Positions 8,474 to 19,055 of a DNA stretch of 64,000 nt are shown piece by piece. The notes under the pieces are model-generated. The model did not search any database, was not told the DNA's origin, and saw only the letters and a list, made by a program, of their open reading frames with translations. Made by a program: the position numbers and the translations under genes. Source of the DNA: Providencia burhodogranariea DSM 19968. Lineage in GTDB: Bacteria > Pseudomonadota > Gammaproteobacteria > Enterobacterales > Enterobacteriaceae. The DNA lies in contig NZ_KB233222.1 in the NCBI RefSeq assembly GCF_000314855.2, forward strand, positions 1,681,816 through 1,745,815, in the 5' to 3' direction. Within the stretch, counting starts at the first letter, position 1. Every line of letters begins with the position of its first letter.

Positions 8474-9973
8474 TCAACCCACGCTGTGTTCTAGGCTGAT
8501 TGCTAGCAATTTCTGTGCTTCTACCGCAAACTCTAATGGAAGTTCCGAGAAAACATCTTTACAGAAACCATTTACGATCATTGAAATCGCATCATCTTCA
8601 CTTATTCCTCTTTGGAGGCAGTAAAAAAGCTGATCTTCACCGATACGAGAGGTCGTTGCCTCATGTTCGAGATGTGCAGTGTTATTTTTTACTTCAACAT
8701 AAGGGAAAGTGTGAGCGCCGCACTGAGTACCTATCAACATCGAATCACATTGAGTGAAATTGCGTGCATTATAGGCGCTAGGCAATATTTTCACTAAGCC
8801 GCGATAGCTATTTTGGCTTTTACCTGCCGAGATACCTTTAGAAATGATCGTCGAACGGGTATTTTTCCCGATGTGGATCATTTTGGTTCCCGTATCTGCT
8901 TGTTGGTTACCATTTGTTAGCGCAACGGAAAAGAATTCGCCGACTGAGTTATCACCTTTTAAGATAACACTCGGGTATTTCCATGTGATGGCTGAACCCG
9001 TTTCTGACTGGGTCCATGACATCTTCGAGTTTTCACCTTCACACAGAGCGCGCTTAGTGACGAAGTTAAGGATACCACCCGCTTCACTGTCACCCCCTGA
9101 GAACCAGTTTTGAACTGTTGAGTATTTCACTTCAGCATCTTTATGAATGATGACTTCAACGACCGCAGCGTGCAGCTGGTAACTATCACGAACTGGCGCA
9201 GAACACCCTTCGATGTAACTCACATAACTGCCTTCATCAGCAATGAGTATTGTTCTCTCAAACTGCCCAGTTTTTGCTGCATTAATACGGAAATAGGTAG
9301 ATAGCTCCATTGGGCAGTGAACCCCTTTAGGGATATACACAAAGGTGCCATCTGAGGCAACCGCAGCATTCAACGCAGCAAAGAAGTTATCGTGGCTAGA
9401 AACAACACTACCAAGATACTTTTGTACAAGTTCCGGATATTCGTGAATAGCTTCACCAAATGAACAGAAAATAATGCCGTGCTTAGCAAGGTCTCCACGG
9501 TATGTAGTGGAAACAGAGACAGAGTCAAAAATTGCATCAACTGCAACCGCTTTTCCTTCACGAACAGGAACACCAAGTTGGTTAAAGGCTTCTTCGACTT
9601 CTGCTGTTAGATAGTTGTTGGTTTCTGTAACACCAGTCGCTTGTGTTGCACCCGTTTGTGAACCACAAGTGTCATCACAAGAACCACAAGAGGGTGCAGA
9701 GTAATAACTATACTCCTGATAATCTAAATTTGGATAATGGGCTTTTAACCAATGTGGCTCTTCCATTCCCTTCCAATGATGATAAGCATCAAGGCGGAAC
9801 TTTAGCATCCACTCTGGTTCATTACGTTTCGCAGAAATAGCACGGACAACATCTTCGTTAATCCCTTTAGCCATTTCATCTGTGGCGACATTAGTAAAAA
9901 AGCCTTCTTTATAACGCTGGTCATCTAGCCAGCTTTGAACTTCATCGCCAATTTCTACATTGCTCTGAGACAT
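8474..9973 (-). CDS. sufB: Fe-S cluster scaffold subunit SufB
   Basis: The main subunit on which Suf clusters are built. It has 499 aa (E. coli 495). The N-terminal [11 protein letters not shown] contains the CxxCxxxC motif, and the C-terminal half holds NFTQCDSML, whose Cys corresponds to the sulphur-accepting Cys-405 region of E. coli, and [16 protein letters not shown]. It begins 16 bp after the sufA stop, and the downstream sufC is 43 bp away. It would act with SufC, SufD and the SufS-SufE sulphur relay encoded beside it. Confidence 0.98.
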   Translation of the reverse strand: MSQSNVEIGDEVQSWLDDQRYKEGFFTNVATDEMAKGINEDVVRAISAKRNEPEWMLKFRLDAYHHWKGMEEPHWLKAHYPNLDYQEYSYYSAPSCGSCDDTCGSQTGATQATGVTETNNYLTAEVEEAFNQLGVPVREGKAVAVDAIFDSVSVSTTYRGDLAKHGIIFCSFGEAIHEYPELVQKYLGSVVSSHDNFFAALNAAVASDGTFVYIPKGVHCPMELSTYFRINAAKTGQFERTILIADEGSYVSYIEGCSAPVRDSYQLHAAVVEVIIHKDAEVKYSTVQNWFSGGDSEAGGILNFVTKRALCEGENSKMSWTQSETGSAITWKYPSVILKGDNSVGEFFSVALTNGNQQADTGTKMIHIGKNTRSTIISKGISAGKSQNSYRGLVKILPSAYNARNFTQCDSMLIGTQCGAHTFPYVEVKNNTAHLEHEATTSRIGEDQLFYCLQRGISEDDAISMIVNGFCKDVFSELPLEFAVEAQKLLAISLEHSVG

Positions 9974-9989
9974 AATCTGACTTCACATG

Positions 9990-10358
9990 TTAAACGCCGA
10001 AGCTTTCACCACACCCACAGGCATGTTGTGCTTTCGGGTTATTAAATTTGAATATACGATTAAGACCTTCTTGGACATAATCGATAACTGTGCCATCAAT
10101 GAAAGGCATTGCTTCTTTTGGTACATATAGATGTGCACCATTGTGTTCAAAGAGTAAATGGTTCTCTGTTGGGTTTTCTATCATTTCGAAAACATAGCCA
10201 AAGCCTGCACAACCAGACTGTTTAACGCCTAACGAAAGTCCTTTAGTTTCAGGATTTTGTTCCATCAATTTGTTGATTTGTTTCGCTGCGCTATCAGTTA
10301 GGTTTACACCTTGCCAACTACTTTCATCCAGAGAAAAAGTTTCTACGCTGTCAGTCAT
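9990..10358 (-). CDS. sufA: A-type Fe-S carrier SufA
   Basis: Receives Fe-S clusters from SufBCD and delivers them to apoproteins. I start it at MTDSVETF, where GGGGTCAAAA precedes the ATG and gives 122 aa exactly as in E. coli; a 7-codon-longer frame has no ribosome-binding site. The cluster ligands are Cys-50 in QSGCAGFGY and Cys-114 and Cys-116 in HACGCGESFGV. It is the first gene of the operon. The 371-bp space up to menI contains AACC and GGTT arms 13 bp apart (about 10440-10460) that might belong to an IscR-type site, but I cannot show this. I saw no Fur or OxyR site. Confidence 0.96.
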   Translation of the reverse strand: MTDSVETFSLDESSWQGVNLTDSAAKQINKLMEQNPETKGLSLGVKQSGCAGFGYVFEMIENPTENHLLFEHNGAHLYVPKEAMPFIDGTVIDYVQEGLNRIFKFNNPKAQHACGCGESFGV

Positions 10359-10729
10359 TTTTGACCCCACAATTTTCATGGCTTTTCAGCCAGTTATCAG
10401 GAGATTAACTCCGTTTATACTATGGTAACCATAACCCTTACTACTTCAACCATTTGTTTTGAGAGGTTATACCCATTATAGTTTACTTTTTACTCAAATG
10501 TAGTTTATTTTTCAATCAATAACAACGGAAAAGTAAGCTAACCCATTAAATATAAACAATTAAAAATAATTACATTTTTTTTGTCGTTTTGTACTCATAA
10601 ATACACAAAATGGCACTAATTAATAAAGGTATATTTATTATACAACTTAATTGGTTTAGTAAGAATTGATATTATAATAAATGTCAATGAAGGAATCTCA
10701 GACCAAACTTAGCCTGAGGCTAGGGGCAA

Positions 10730-11146
10730 CTAATCTGAAAGTACGGCCGTTGTTAGACGAGAAGTACAACACAACTGCCCTTGCTCATTAAAAATATCAA
10801 TATTCCAAACCTGCTGACGACGTCCAAGATGAATAGGTTTACAAATACCTTTTACCACACCGTCCCTTGCAGAACGAATATGGTTTGCATTAATCTCGAG
10901 ACCAACAACACGTTGCTCGCCTTCACTACACAAATAACCCGCAATTGAGCCTAAAGATTCAGCCAGAACAACTGATGCTCCACCATGCAATAAACCAAAA
11001 GGCTGCTTTGTCCGATTATCAACGGGCATTATACCTTCAAGATAGTCATCACCAAAACCAGTAATTTCGATACCAAGATGACCTAACATGCAGTCTTTTG
11101 CCATTAAGGACATCTGTTCTAGATTAAATTTACGTTTCCAAATCAT
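10730..11146 (-). CDS. menI: 1,4-dihydroxy-2-naphthoyl-CoA hydrolase (hotdog thioesterase)
   Basis: Hotdog-fold thioesterase of 138 aa, the size of E. coli MenI (YdiI, 136), which hydrolyses DHNA-CoA in menaquinone synthesis and has broad acyl-CoA activity. The motif GLLHGGASVVLAESLGS contains the catalytic Glu-63 and the conserved His-54/Gly-55. It overlaps the upstream ydiJ by four bases (ATGA), so the two are translationally coupled, an arrangement also found in E. coli. A weak TAGCC/GGCTA hairpin follows at 10710-10722. Confidence 0.9.
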   Translation of the reverse strand: MIWKRKFNLEQMSLMAKDCMLGHLGIEITGFGDDYLEGIMPVDNRTKQPFGLLHGGASVVLAESLGSIAGYLCSEGEQRVVGLEINANHIRSARDGVVKGICKPIHLGRRQQVWNIDIFNEQGQLCCTSRLTTAVLSD

Positions 11147-14100
11147 TCAACTATCTCCAGCAATGCTTGTATAGGATGCTTTATTTGGGTATTTTCCATG
11201 CGTTTCACTTGGCTACGGCACGAATAGCCTGTACTTAAACAGCGAGCCTTCGGTAATTTATCCATCTCAGGTTTCCACGACAAATTATAGATACCTTTTG
11301 AGTTTTTAATATTAGCGATTTCATGTCCATAGGTTCCAGCCATGCCACAACAGCCTACACTAATGTTCTTCAGTTCTTGTCCATACCGCTTGAACAAATT
11401 AGCCCAATGCACACCACTATTTGGTAATGCTGTTGCCTCAGTACAATGACCAAAGAAATACCATGGTTCAGACTGCATTTTTTTATTCAATTGAGGATCT
11501 GGTAGTGCGATAAGCCATTCATGTGCAAGCTGCACTGTAAATCGACACTGTTGCTGCCCCAATATTTCGTGATATTCATCGCGATAACATAAGACTAGTG
11601 CAGGATCGACACCGACCATCGGTAATTCCAATTTCGCCACACGGTTGAGAAAATCTGCTGTTTTCTGCGCTGTTTTCGCAAACCGTGCAAGAAAACCTTT
11701 AATATGCTGAGCTTTACCATTAGGTGAAAATGGCAATAGAACGGGTTTGAATCCTAATTTTTCAATCAACTTAACAAAGTCAGCAACGACCTTTGCATCG
11801 TAATAACTGGTAAATGGGTCTTGTACCACCAGCACATAATTTTCCCGCTGCGATACCGTCATTCCCTCTAATTGCTCTAATGTGACTGTAATTGCCGCAT
11901 GACCGGACAATTCCTGCTTCAATGTTGGCTGCGAAAATAAAGGTAAATCAACCATACCGATAGTTTGTTCACTTAACTTTTGGATCCACGGTTGACGCAA
12001 AAAGAAATTAAATACACCCGGTGCTTTTGATAGCAATGGTGCACTTGCCTCAACCCCAGCAACAATATGATCTCGCACAGGCCTTAAATAACGACCATGA
12101 TATAAAGCTAAAAATTTAGCTCTAAATGAAGGAACATCAATTTTAATTGGGCATTGTGTTGAACAAGCTTTACACGCTAAACAGCCAGACATTGCGGCTT
12201 TAACTTCATGAGAAAAATCGTAATCCCCCCTTTGAGCACGCCATGTATTACGTGTTTTATCAATTAATCCACGTAATGAAGGACGGTTATCTTTAATTCC
12301 TTTTTCAAGGCTCTCAGGGCTGACTCCTTGCTCAGCTAGTAATCTTAACCACTCACGAACAAGTGTTGCTCGGCCTTTTGGTGAATGAATCCGTTGACCG
12401 CTAATTTTCATTGAAGGACACATCGGACTTTTTACATCAAAATTAAAACAGAGCCCATTGCCATTGCAATCCATAGCGCCACGGAATTCTTGGCGTATTT
12501 GTACCGGAATTTGTCGGTCATATGAGCCTCGTTTTATGGCATCGACCTGTTTCATTGGTGCATCAAGCCCAGTTGGAGGACATATTTTCCCAGGATTCAA
12601 CCGATTATCAGGATCAAATGCTGCTTTAATATTTCGTAATTCGGCAAAAAGAACTTCACCAAAGAATTCAGGGCTATATTGTGCTCTAAAGCCTTTTCCG
12701 TGCTCTCCCCATAATAGCCCACCGTATTTTGCAGTGAGAGCAACAATGTCATCTGAAATTTGCTTCATCAATATTTCTTGTTGGGGATCACACATATCCA
12801 ATGCTGGACGGACATGTAAAACACCCGCATCTACATGTCCAAACATGCCGTAATTAAGATTATGGCTATCCAGTAACGCTCTAAATTCAACGATATAATC
12901 AGCAAGATGTTCAGGAGGAACACAAGTGTCTTCTACAAATGGAATAGGTTTTGCAGCGCCTTTACTATTACCCAACAGGCCAACAGCTTTTTTACGCATA
13001 TTATAAATACGGTTAATATCCTCAAGATCATCACAAACCTGATAACCAATGATGCCTGCTTCATGGCTCGCCATTAATTCATCAAGCCGTTGACAGAGAC
13101 TTTCCGTCAAGCCATTAATTTCAATTTTATCATCACCGCTGAACTCAACAATATTTAAGCCAAGCATCTCTTTATTGGGAATATCTGTAATCAATGTCTT
13201 AACTGAATGCCAAACAATATCTTCACGTGCTAGATTGAGGACTTTTGAATCAACTGTTTCAACAGACAGTGCTTTCGCTTGAACCATAAACGGCGCATTA
13301 CGAAGCGCTGATTCAAATGAATCATATTTAATATTAACCAGTTGACGTACTTTCGGCAGTGGAGTGATATCCAAGGTTGCTTCAGTAATAAAAGCAAGTG
13401 ACCCTTCAGATCCGGTTAATATACGAGTTAGATCAAATTCACTGAGATCATCATTAAAGACATGGCGTAAATCATAGCCTGTTAAGAATCGATTAAGCTT
13501 TGGAAATTTTGCTTCAATCAACGGTCTCTGCTCTAGACAGCGTTCCAGTACTGTTTTGTAAATTCGCCCAGTGATAGAATCTTCAGACGCAATCGTTTGG
13601 GCGAGTGCGATAGGCATAGCACGTGTATCAAGGCATTCTCCTCCAAGTAAAATAGCTTTAACACCCAAAACATGGTCAGATGTTTTACCATAAACTAGTG
13701 AACCTTGACCTGAAGCATCAGTATTGATCATTCCACCGAGAGTCGCACGATTACTTGTCGATAATTCAGGTGAGAAAAAATAGCCATAAGGCTTAAGGAA
13801 CTGATTTAGTTGGTCTTTGATAACACCAGCTTCAACTTTAACCCATCCCTGCTCTGGATTAATTTCTAGGATGCGGTTCATGTAGCGTGACATATCGACG
13901 ACAATCCCTTCAGTGAGGGACTGGCCATTAGTACCGGTTCCACCACCGCGAGGGGTAAATGTGAGCTCACGAAATTTATCTTGCCCTGCTATTCGGGTAA
14001 TAATTTGTACATCTGCACTTGAACGAGGAAAAATAACGGCCTGAGGTAATAATTGATAAATACTATTATCTGTTGCCATTGATAAACGTTCAGCATAGCT

Positions 14101-14199
14101 GGTGCCATTATCACCCGTAAAGCCCTGCTCTTGCAGCTGGTGCAGAAATTCAATGGCGAGTTTACTTAGATGAGGTGCTTCAGTTATACGCGGGATCAT
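11143..14199 (-). CDS. ydiJ: FAD-linked oxidase with Fe-S domains (YdiJ; D-2-hydroxyglutarate dehydrogenase type)
   Basis: A 1018-aa fusion protein, the same length as E. coli YdiJ. Residues about 1-270 form a PCMH-type FAD-binding domain (PRGGGTGTNGQS), about 270-560 the FAD-oxidase C-terminal domain, then a ferredoxin-like region with CLACKACSTQCP near residue 680 and a C-terminal CCG domain (CCGMAGTYGHE). A further cysteine group (MDCNGNGLCFN and MCPS) lies near residue 590. Related enzymes oxidise D-2-hydroxyacids and pass electrons to the respiratory chain; YdiJ has been linked to D-2-hydroxyglutarate. The exact substrate here is inferred. It is coupled to menI by a 4-bp overlap and divergent from ydiK. 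Confidence 0.9.
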   Translation of the reverse strand: MIPRITEAPHLSKLAIEFLHQLQEQGFTGDNGTSYAERLSMATDNSIYQLLPQAVIFPRSSADVQIITRIAGQDKFRELTFTPRGGGTGTNGQSLTEGIVVDMSRYMNRILEINPEQGWVKVEAGVIKDQLNQFLKPYGYFFSPELSTSNRATLGGMINTDASGQGSLVYGKTSDHVLGVKAILLGGECLDTRAMPIALAQTIASEDSITGRIYKTVLERCLEQRPLIEAKFPKLNRFLTGYDLRHVFNDDLSEFDLTRILTGSEGSLAFITEATLDITPLPKVRQLVNIKYDSFESALRNAPFMVQAKALSVETVDSKVLNLAREDIVWHSVKTLITDIPNKEMLGLNIVEFSGDDKIEINGLTESLCQRLDELMASHEAGIIGYQVCDDLEDINRIYNMRKKAVGLLGNSKGAAKPIPFVEDTCVPPEHLADYIVEFRALLDSHNLNYGMFGHVDAGVLHVRPALDMCDPQQEILMKQISDDIVALTAKYGGLLWGEHGKGFRAQYSPEFFGEVLFAELRNIKAAFDPDNRLNPGKICPPTGLDAPMKQVDAIKRGSYDRQIPVQIRQEFRGAMDCNGNGLCFNFDVKSPMCPSMKISGQRIHSPKGRATLVREWLRLLAEQGVSPESLEKGIKDNRPSLRGLIDKTRNTWRAQRGDYDFSHEVKAAMSGCLACKACSTQCPIKIDVPSFRAKFLALYHGRYLRPVRDHIVAGVEASAPLLSKAPGVFNFFLRQPWIQKLSEQTIGMVDLPLFSQPTLKQELSGHAAITVTLEQLEGMTVSQRENYVLVVQDPFTSYYDAKVVADFVKLIEKLGFKPVLLPFSPNGKAQHIKGFLARFAKTAQKTADFLNRVAKLELPMVGVDPALVLCYRDEYHEILGQQQCRFTVQLAHEWLIALPDPQLNKKMQSEPWYFFGHCTEATALPNSGVHWANLFKRYGQELKNISVGCCGMAGTYGHEIANIKNSKGIYNLSWKPEMDKLPKARCLSTGYSCRSQVKRMENTQIKHPIQALLEIVE

Positions 14200-14467
14200 T
14201 ATTAACGATGACTCTTGTTGTTTAGTGTTCGCATAGCTCGTTCTGTACTATCTTTAGTTTAAGTAGCACAATAGTGCTTGATTGGTTTACAGAGCTTTCC
14301 CCTGCAAAACCTGTTGCTCTGAAAGAGAGTACAACCGCTGATGACATTGTCAGTAATGAACCATATCACAATATTGTTTTTTTTTGTTCGTGAAAAATAA
14401 TTACGTTATTTTTTGCTAAAAAAACCGCTTACTTGCAGAGTTTTTATTTGTTAAGGATTAGGCATTA

Positions 14468-15583
14468 ATGGAAAAATCGCAAAATCGACTCGATTTACCT
14501 AAGCTTCTCTTCGGATTGGCTTTTATTATTTTAATGATAACAGCCTGCTTTTGGGTTCTAAACCCGTTTATTCTTGGGTTTGCTTGGGCCGGTATGACGG
14601 TTATCGCTACATGGCCTCTACTGATAAAAATAGAAGCAAGACTAGGGAATAAACGTTGGCTAGCAACCTTAGTGATGGTCTCTTTGATACTACTCCTATT
14701 TGTGATTCCACTAGGGGTCCTTATTGGTAGCATTATTCAAAACAGTGGACCGCTTATCGATCTCGCTAAATCACCGAATAGTTTACGTTTACCTGACTTA
14801 GAGTGGCTAAATAGCATTCCATTTGTAGGCGGGAAAATTTATTACGCTTGGCATAGCTTAGTAGCTAGTGGTGGTAATGCATTATTAGCAAAAGTTCAGC
14901 CCTATTTTGGGCAAGCAGCAGGCTGGTTTGTCACGCAAGCCATCAGCGCAGGTCGTTTTATGTTTCACCTTATACTAATGCTGCTTTTTAGTGGGTTACT
15001 CTACTTAAAAGGAGAGTCAGTAATGCTCGGTATTCGTCATTTTGCTGTGCGCTTAGCCGGCATTCGTGGTGATGCAGCTGTATTATTAGCGGCTCAATCA
15101 ATTCGTGCTGTTGCACTTGGTGTCGTGGTCACTGCATTAATTCAAGCTATTGTTGGTGGAATTGGGCTTGCTTTATCTGGTATTAGTTTCGCAGCCATCT
15201 TAACCGTGATGTTGTTTATTTGCTGCGTTGCACAACTTGGACCTTTACTTATTATGATCCCCTCTGTTATTTGGCTTTTTTGGACAGGCGATACAACTTG
15301 GGGAATTATCCTTGGTATTTGGGCTGCTGTTGTCGCAACAATGGATGGCGTATTACGTCCTTGGCTTATCAAAATGGGTGCAGATCTTCCAATGGTGCTT
15401 ATTCTTATTGGTGTTATTGGGGGAATTTTATCTTTCGGGATGATGGGACTATTCATTGGTCCTGTGGTATTAGCCGTTTCATATAGCTTATTAAACGCTT
15501 GGATGAATGAGGTTGCAATCCCAAATGAAAACCTTGAAGAAACAGAAAAATTTCTCGAAAAAGAATTTATGCACAAAAAATAA
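14468..15583 (+). CDS. ydiK: AI-2E family transporter-like membrane protein YdiK
   Basis: Inner-membrane protein of the AI-2 exporter (AI-2E/TqsA/PerM) superfamily. The 371-aa product (E. coli YdiK 370) has the usual pattern: two N-terminal membrane hairpins (about residues 12-35 and 58-82), a central soluble segment, and a C-terminal cluster of hydrophobic helices ending in the family's SFGMMGLFIGPVVLAV. The start has AAGGATTAGG upstream. No substrate is established for YdiK itself. It is divergent from ydiJ across 268 bp and followed by its own terminator and rprA, the same neighbourhood as in E. coli. Confidence 0.92.
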   Translation: MEKSQNRLDLPKLLFGLAFIILMITACFWVLNPFILGFAWAGMTVIATWPLLIKIEARLGNKRWLATLVMVSLILLLFVIPLGVLIGSIIQNSGPLIDLAKSPNSLRLPDLEWLNSIPFVGGKIYYAWHSLVASGGNALLAKVQPYFGQAAGWFVTQAISAGRFMFHLILMLLFSGLLYLKGESVMLGIRHFAVRLAGIRGDAAVLLAAQSIRAVALGVVVTALIQAIVGGIGLALSGISFAAILTVMLFICCVAQLGPLLIMIPSVIWLFWTGDTTWGIILGIWAAVVATMDGVLRPWLIKMGADLPMVLILIGVIGGILSFGMMGLFIGPVVLAVSYSLLNAWMNEVAIPNENLEETEKFLEKEFMHKK

Positions 15584-15603
15584 ACTACATTAAATTAACA
15601 TTT

Positions 15604-15630
15604 AGCATGCTTTTATTAAGCATGCTTTCT
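15604..15630 (+). terminator. ydiK terminator
   Basis: AGCATGC and GCATGCT form a 7-bp stem around a 9-nt loop, followed by TTTCT, about 20 bp after the ydiK stop. Confidence 0.75.
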
Positions 15631-15761
15631 AATTAACTATTAACTTCATTAATATTTAGAAACAATATTTAACAGACTTATGTTAGTTTTAAAACTAGTT
15701 TGTGATATTATCTTCTGCACGGAAAATATTCTCTTTTACTTACAGCTACTAACAATTATAT

Positions 15762-15775
15762 TAAGAGTCTTCTGA
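15762..15775. promoter_or_regulatory. RcsB-box-like site upstream of rprA
   Basis: TAAGAGTCTTCTGA resembles the RcsB/RcsAB box pattern (TAAGA, 4 nt, TCYTA) and lies about 57-70 bp before the predicted rprA start. RcsB activates rprA in E. coli. The match is by eye and the predicted start is uncertain. Confidence 0.45.
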
Positions 15776-15831
15776 GTGTATATGGAATTGAATTAAATTA
15801 TGCTTAATTCATCAAGCAACATTTTTCTAAT

Positions 15832-15928
15832 ACTGAACATAAAATTATGCTTATTTTTATTTGAAGCATGATTAAAAAAATTGCTGTGTGTAGTCTTTGC
15901 CTGTCAGCCCATGATAGGCTTTTTTTTT
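15832..15928 (+). ncRNA. rprA: RprA small regulatory RNA
   Basis: Hfq-dependent small RNA that activates rpoS translation in response to the Rcs envelope-stress phosphorelay. The 3' half contains GCTGTGTGTAGTCTTTGC (15883-15900), identical to E. coli RprA, followed by a terminator with stem GCCTGTC/GATAGGC and nine T. The 5' half forms a hairpin (ATAAAAT...ATTTTTAT) followed by AAGCATG, as in E. coli. Its place between ydiK and ppsA is syntenic. The 5' end is inferred by alignment. The segment between AAGCATG and ATTGCTG is only about 9 nt, shorter than the C-rich 20 nt or so of E. coli. From 15929 to 16360 I recognise nothing more. Confidence 0.88.
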
Positions 15929-16361
15929 ATCTTATCCTCATCAAGTGGCATAAGCTCACCACTTATGAATACTAAAAGGATTAAAATTACATTTAACCTA
16001 TCGCTAATAAAACAAATATTTCAATTACATGAACCATATTATTATTTCCCACCAACTAACTATCTTGACTTGTCGTCAGCATACAATTTTAAGTACCAAT
16101 ATCATATATAACAATAATACTCACCCTCCATACTCAATATTAGAGTAATTAAAGATTTCACGACTCTTTATATATATATTTATACAACCAAATTAATCTT
16201 ACTCTAAGATAATTAACACTGACAGCGCGATAAGTTAACCTTTGTCATGTACTTTCAATATCCCTAAAAGGGTATAACGCTATTAATTACTTACTCAATT
16301 AACTTATTTAAACTGTGCATCAATAGCTTTTATTGATTAGACTAATCGACATAACTGATTT

Positions 16362-16391
16362 AAAAAACCGGCTATATAAACTTGCCGGTTT
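16362..16391 (-). terminator. ppsA terminator
   Basis: On the minus strand AAACCGGC and GCCGGTTT form an 8-bp stem and the sequence continues into TTTTTAAAT. It lies 33 bp beyond the ppsA stop. Confidence 0.88.
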
Positions 16392-16423
16392 AATGTGTAT
16401 TGATTAAATCATTTATCACAGAA

Positions 16424-18799
16424 TTATAATTTCGCGAGATTTAACCATGTCTTAATGACTGTATCTGGATTCAAAGATAAGCTATCAATTCCTTCGTCAA
16501 CAAGCCATTGGGCGAAATCTTCATGATCAGATGGACCTTGGCCACAAATGCCAACATACTTATTTTGACGTTTAGCAGCTTTGATTGCCATAGAAAGTAA
16601 AGCTTTAACTGCTTCATTGCGCTCATCAAATAGTTCCGAGACAACTCCTGAATCCCTATCTAAACCCAATGCTAGCTGTGTCATATCATTTGAGCCAATA
16701 GAAAAACCATCGAAGAGCTCAAGAAATTGATCCGCCAACAAAGCATTTGATGGAATTTCACACATCATGATAATTTTCAAGCCACCTTCACCACGTTTAA
16801 GTCCATGTTTAGCTAACTCAGCAATGACTGCTTCCGCTTGAGCAACTGTGCGAACAAATGGAACCATAATTTCTACATTAGTTAATCCCATCTCATTACG
16901 TACACGCTTAACTGCGTCACACTCAAGTGCGAAACAAGCACGGAAACTATCTGAAACATAACGACCAGCCCCACGAAAACCTAGCATTGGGTTTTCTTCT
17001 TCAGGCTCATAAATATCACCACCAACTAAGTTGGCATATTCATTAGATTTGAAGTCAGATAGACGCACAATGACACGTTTTGGCCAGAATGCAGCTGCCA
17101 GCGTTGAAATACCTTCAGTCAATTTACCAACATAGAACTCAACTGGGTCATCATAGCCAGCCATCAGAGTACGAATTTCACTTTGAAGTTCTGGTGTTTG
17201 TGCATCAAATTCAAGTAATGCTCTTGGGTGAACACCAATCATTCGGTTAATAATGAATTCTAATCTTGCTAAGCCAACACCTTCATTAGGTAAGCAAGCA
17301 AAATCAAATGCACGGTCAGGATTGCCCACATTCATCATAATTTTCACATCAAGATGCGGCATATTGTCTACAGCTGAGCTATGAATTTCAAAATCAAGTT
17401 TGCCTTCATATACAAAGCCCGTATCCCCTTCGGCACAAGAAACTGTTACCTGTTGATCTGCCACCAAACGCTCTGTTGCATCCCCACAACCAACAACCGC
17501 TGGAATACCTAATTCACGAGCAATAATCGCAGCATGGCAAGTACGTCCACCTCGATTGGTAACAATCGCAGCTGCTTTTTTCATGATAGGTTCCCAATCA
17601 GGGTCAGTCATATCAGTCACCAATACATCACCAGGTTGGATCCTATCCATTTCACTGAGATTATGAATGACTTTAACTTTGCCTGCACCAACACGGTGAC
17701 CAATCGCACGTCCTTCAACTAAAACGTTGCCTTGCCCTTTTAGTTGATAACGTTCCATTACTTGCTGATTTGAACGAACCGTTTCAGGACGAGCCTGAAC
17801 GATATATAATCGCCCATTATGTCCATCTTTAGCCCATTCGATATCCATCGGGCGACCATAATGCTTTTCAATCTGTAATGCTTGACGCGCAAGCTCTTCA
17901 ATTTCATGATCAGTTAAAGAGAAACGATTGCGTAGCACTTCTGGCACATCTTCAATTTGTACTTGTTTGCCATGCTCTTGGCTATTTGCATAAACCATCT
18001 GCAATTTCTTTGACCCTAACGTACGACGCACAATAGCTGGACGTTGGTTAATTAACGTCGGTTTATGCACATAGAACTCATCTGGGTTAACCGCACCTTG
18101 TACGACCATTTCACCTAAACCATAAGCTGATGTAATAAACACTATTTGGTCAAAACCAGACTCAGTATCAATCGTAAACATGACACCAGAAGATGATAAA
18201 TCTGAACGTACCATCCTTTGCACACCAGCAGAAAGTGCCACCCCACGGTGGTCATAACCTTGGTGAACACGATAAGAAATTGCACGATCATTAAATAAAG
18301 AAGCAAATACATGTTTAATCGCAACTAATACCGCATCAATGCCTTGAACGTTCAGGAAGGTCTCCTGCTGCCCTGCAAATGAAGCATCAGGCATATCCTC
18401 TGCGGTTGCAGATGAACGAACAGCAAACGATGCTTCTTTTTCACCTTCAGACAACGTTTGATATGCTGTACGAATATCATTTTCCAATTCAGGTGTCAGT
18501 GGTGTATCAATCACCCATTGGCGAATTTTTTCACCCGCGGCAGCAAGTTGATTAACGTCATCAACATCTGTTTCATCCAGTAAGCTGTAAATTCGTTGAT
18601 TAACGCCGCTCTGTTCAAGAAAATCATTAAACGCCTGTGCAGTTGTCGCAAATCCGTTAGGTACGGATACACCAAGATCGGACAGGTTGGTAATCATTTC
18701 ACCGAGGGAAGCATTTTTACCTCCAACACGGTCAACATCGTTCATCCCTAATTGGTTATACCAAAGTACATTACACGGAGTGAGGCTATTTGTGGACAT
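16424..18799 (-). CDS. ppsA: phosphoenolpyruvate synthase
   Basis: Converts pyruvate and ATP to PEP, AMP and phosphate for gluconeogenesis. The start chosen is the internal ATG of [16 protein letters not shown], with AAAGGA upstream, giving 791 aa (E. coli 792); an in-frame N-terminal extension of 33 codons has no family similarity. The ATP-grasp-like N-terminal domain ends near residue 360. The phosphohistidine domain carries [21 protein letters not shown] with the catalytic His near 421, and the PEP/pyruvate-binding barrel includes the conserved MCEIPSN and [11 protein letters not shown]. Divergent from ppsR, its regulator. A Cra-like site sits upstream at an activating position. Confidence 0.97.
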   Translation of the reverse strand: MSTNSLTPCNVLWYNQLGMNDVDRVGGKNASLGEMITNLSDLGVSVPNGFATTAQAFNDFLEQSGVNQRIYSLLDETDVDDVNQLAAAGEKIRQWVIDTPLTPELENDIRTAYQTLSEGEKEASFAVRSSATAEDMPDASFAGQQETFLNVQGIDAVLVAIKHVFASLFNDRAISYRVHQGYDHRGVALSAGVQRMVRSDLSSSGVMFTIDTESGFDQIVFITSAYGLGEMVVQGAVNPDEFYVHKPTLINQRPAIVRRTLGSKKLQMVYANSQEHGKQVQIEDVPEVLRNRFSLTDHEIEELARQALQIEKHYGRPMDIEWAKDGHNGRLYIVQARPETVRSNQQVMERYQLKGQGNVLVEGRAIGHRVGAGKVKVIHNLSEMDRIQPGDVLVTDMTDPDWEPIMKKAAAIVTNRGGRTCHAAIIARELGIPAVVGCGDATERLVADQQVTVSCAEGDTGFVYEGKLDFEIHSSAVDNMPHLDVKIMMNVGNPDRAFDFACLPNEGVGLARLEFIINRMIGVHPRALLEFDAQTPELQSEIRTLMAGYDDPVEFYVGKLTEGISTLAAAFWPKRVIVRLSDFKSNEYANLVGGDIYEPEEENPMLGFRGAGRYVSDSFRACFALECDAVKRVRNEMGLTNVEIMVPFVRTVAQAEAVIAELAKHGLKRGEGGLKIIMMCEIPSNALLADQFLELFDGFSIGSNDMTQLALGLDRDSGVVSELFDERNEAVKALLSMAIKAAKRQNKYVGICGQGPSDHEDFAQWLVDEGIDSLSLNPDTVIKTWLNLAKL

Positions 18800-18882
18800 T
18801 GAACGCGATCCTTTATCTAGCAAAATAGTGGCAAAGTACAAATCGTGGAAAATCTCATTGGCGATATTTCGCCTCATGAAAC

Positions 18883-18928
18883 AGACTAGCACAGACAATA
18901 TGGGAACATTGACAGGTGAATCGTTCCG
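18883..18928 (-). promoter_or_regulatory. ppsA promoter with Cra-like activator site
   Basis: Minus-strand TGCTAGTCT gives an extended -10 (TAGTCT, 18888-18883) with a weak -35, predicting a start near 18876. The Cra-like half-palindrome GGTGAATCGTTCCG (18915-18928) is then centred about 45 bp upstream, the position from which Cra activates ppsA in E. coli. Coordinates and spacing are seen; Cra binding is inferred. Confidence 0.55.
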
Positions 18929-19055
18929 TCTAACAAGAAAAAATTTTTGTTCTAAAAATTGATTAAATAATGGCTATACTTTTCCCTATAAACTATTTTT
19001 TATACTTTAATAAAATATAATATCTTTCTAAAACTAACGAAAAATACAACAAAAG

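Noticed and set aside
10440..10460. AACC/GGTT pair upstream of sufA as an IscR site
   Set aside because: Too little of the consensus is recognisable by eye to list as a feature.
12458..12853. 131-aa plus-strand ORF inside ydiJ
   Set aside because: Antisense shadow; composition mirrors the ydiJ codons.
15881..16111. 76-aa ORF after ydiK
   Set aside because: It begins within the rprA RNA, has no ribosome-binding site and its product looks random.
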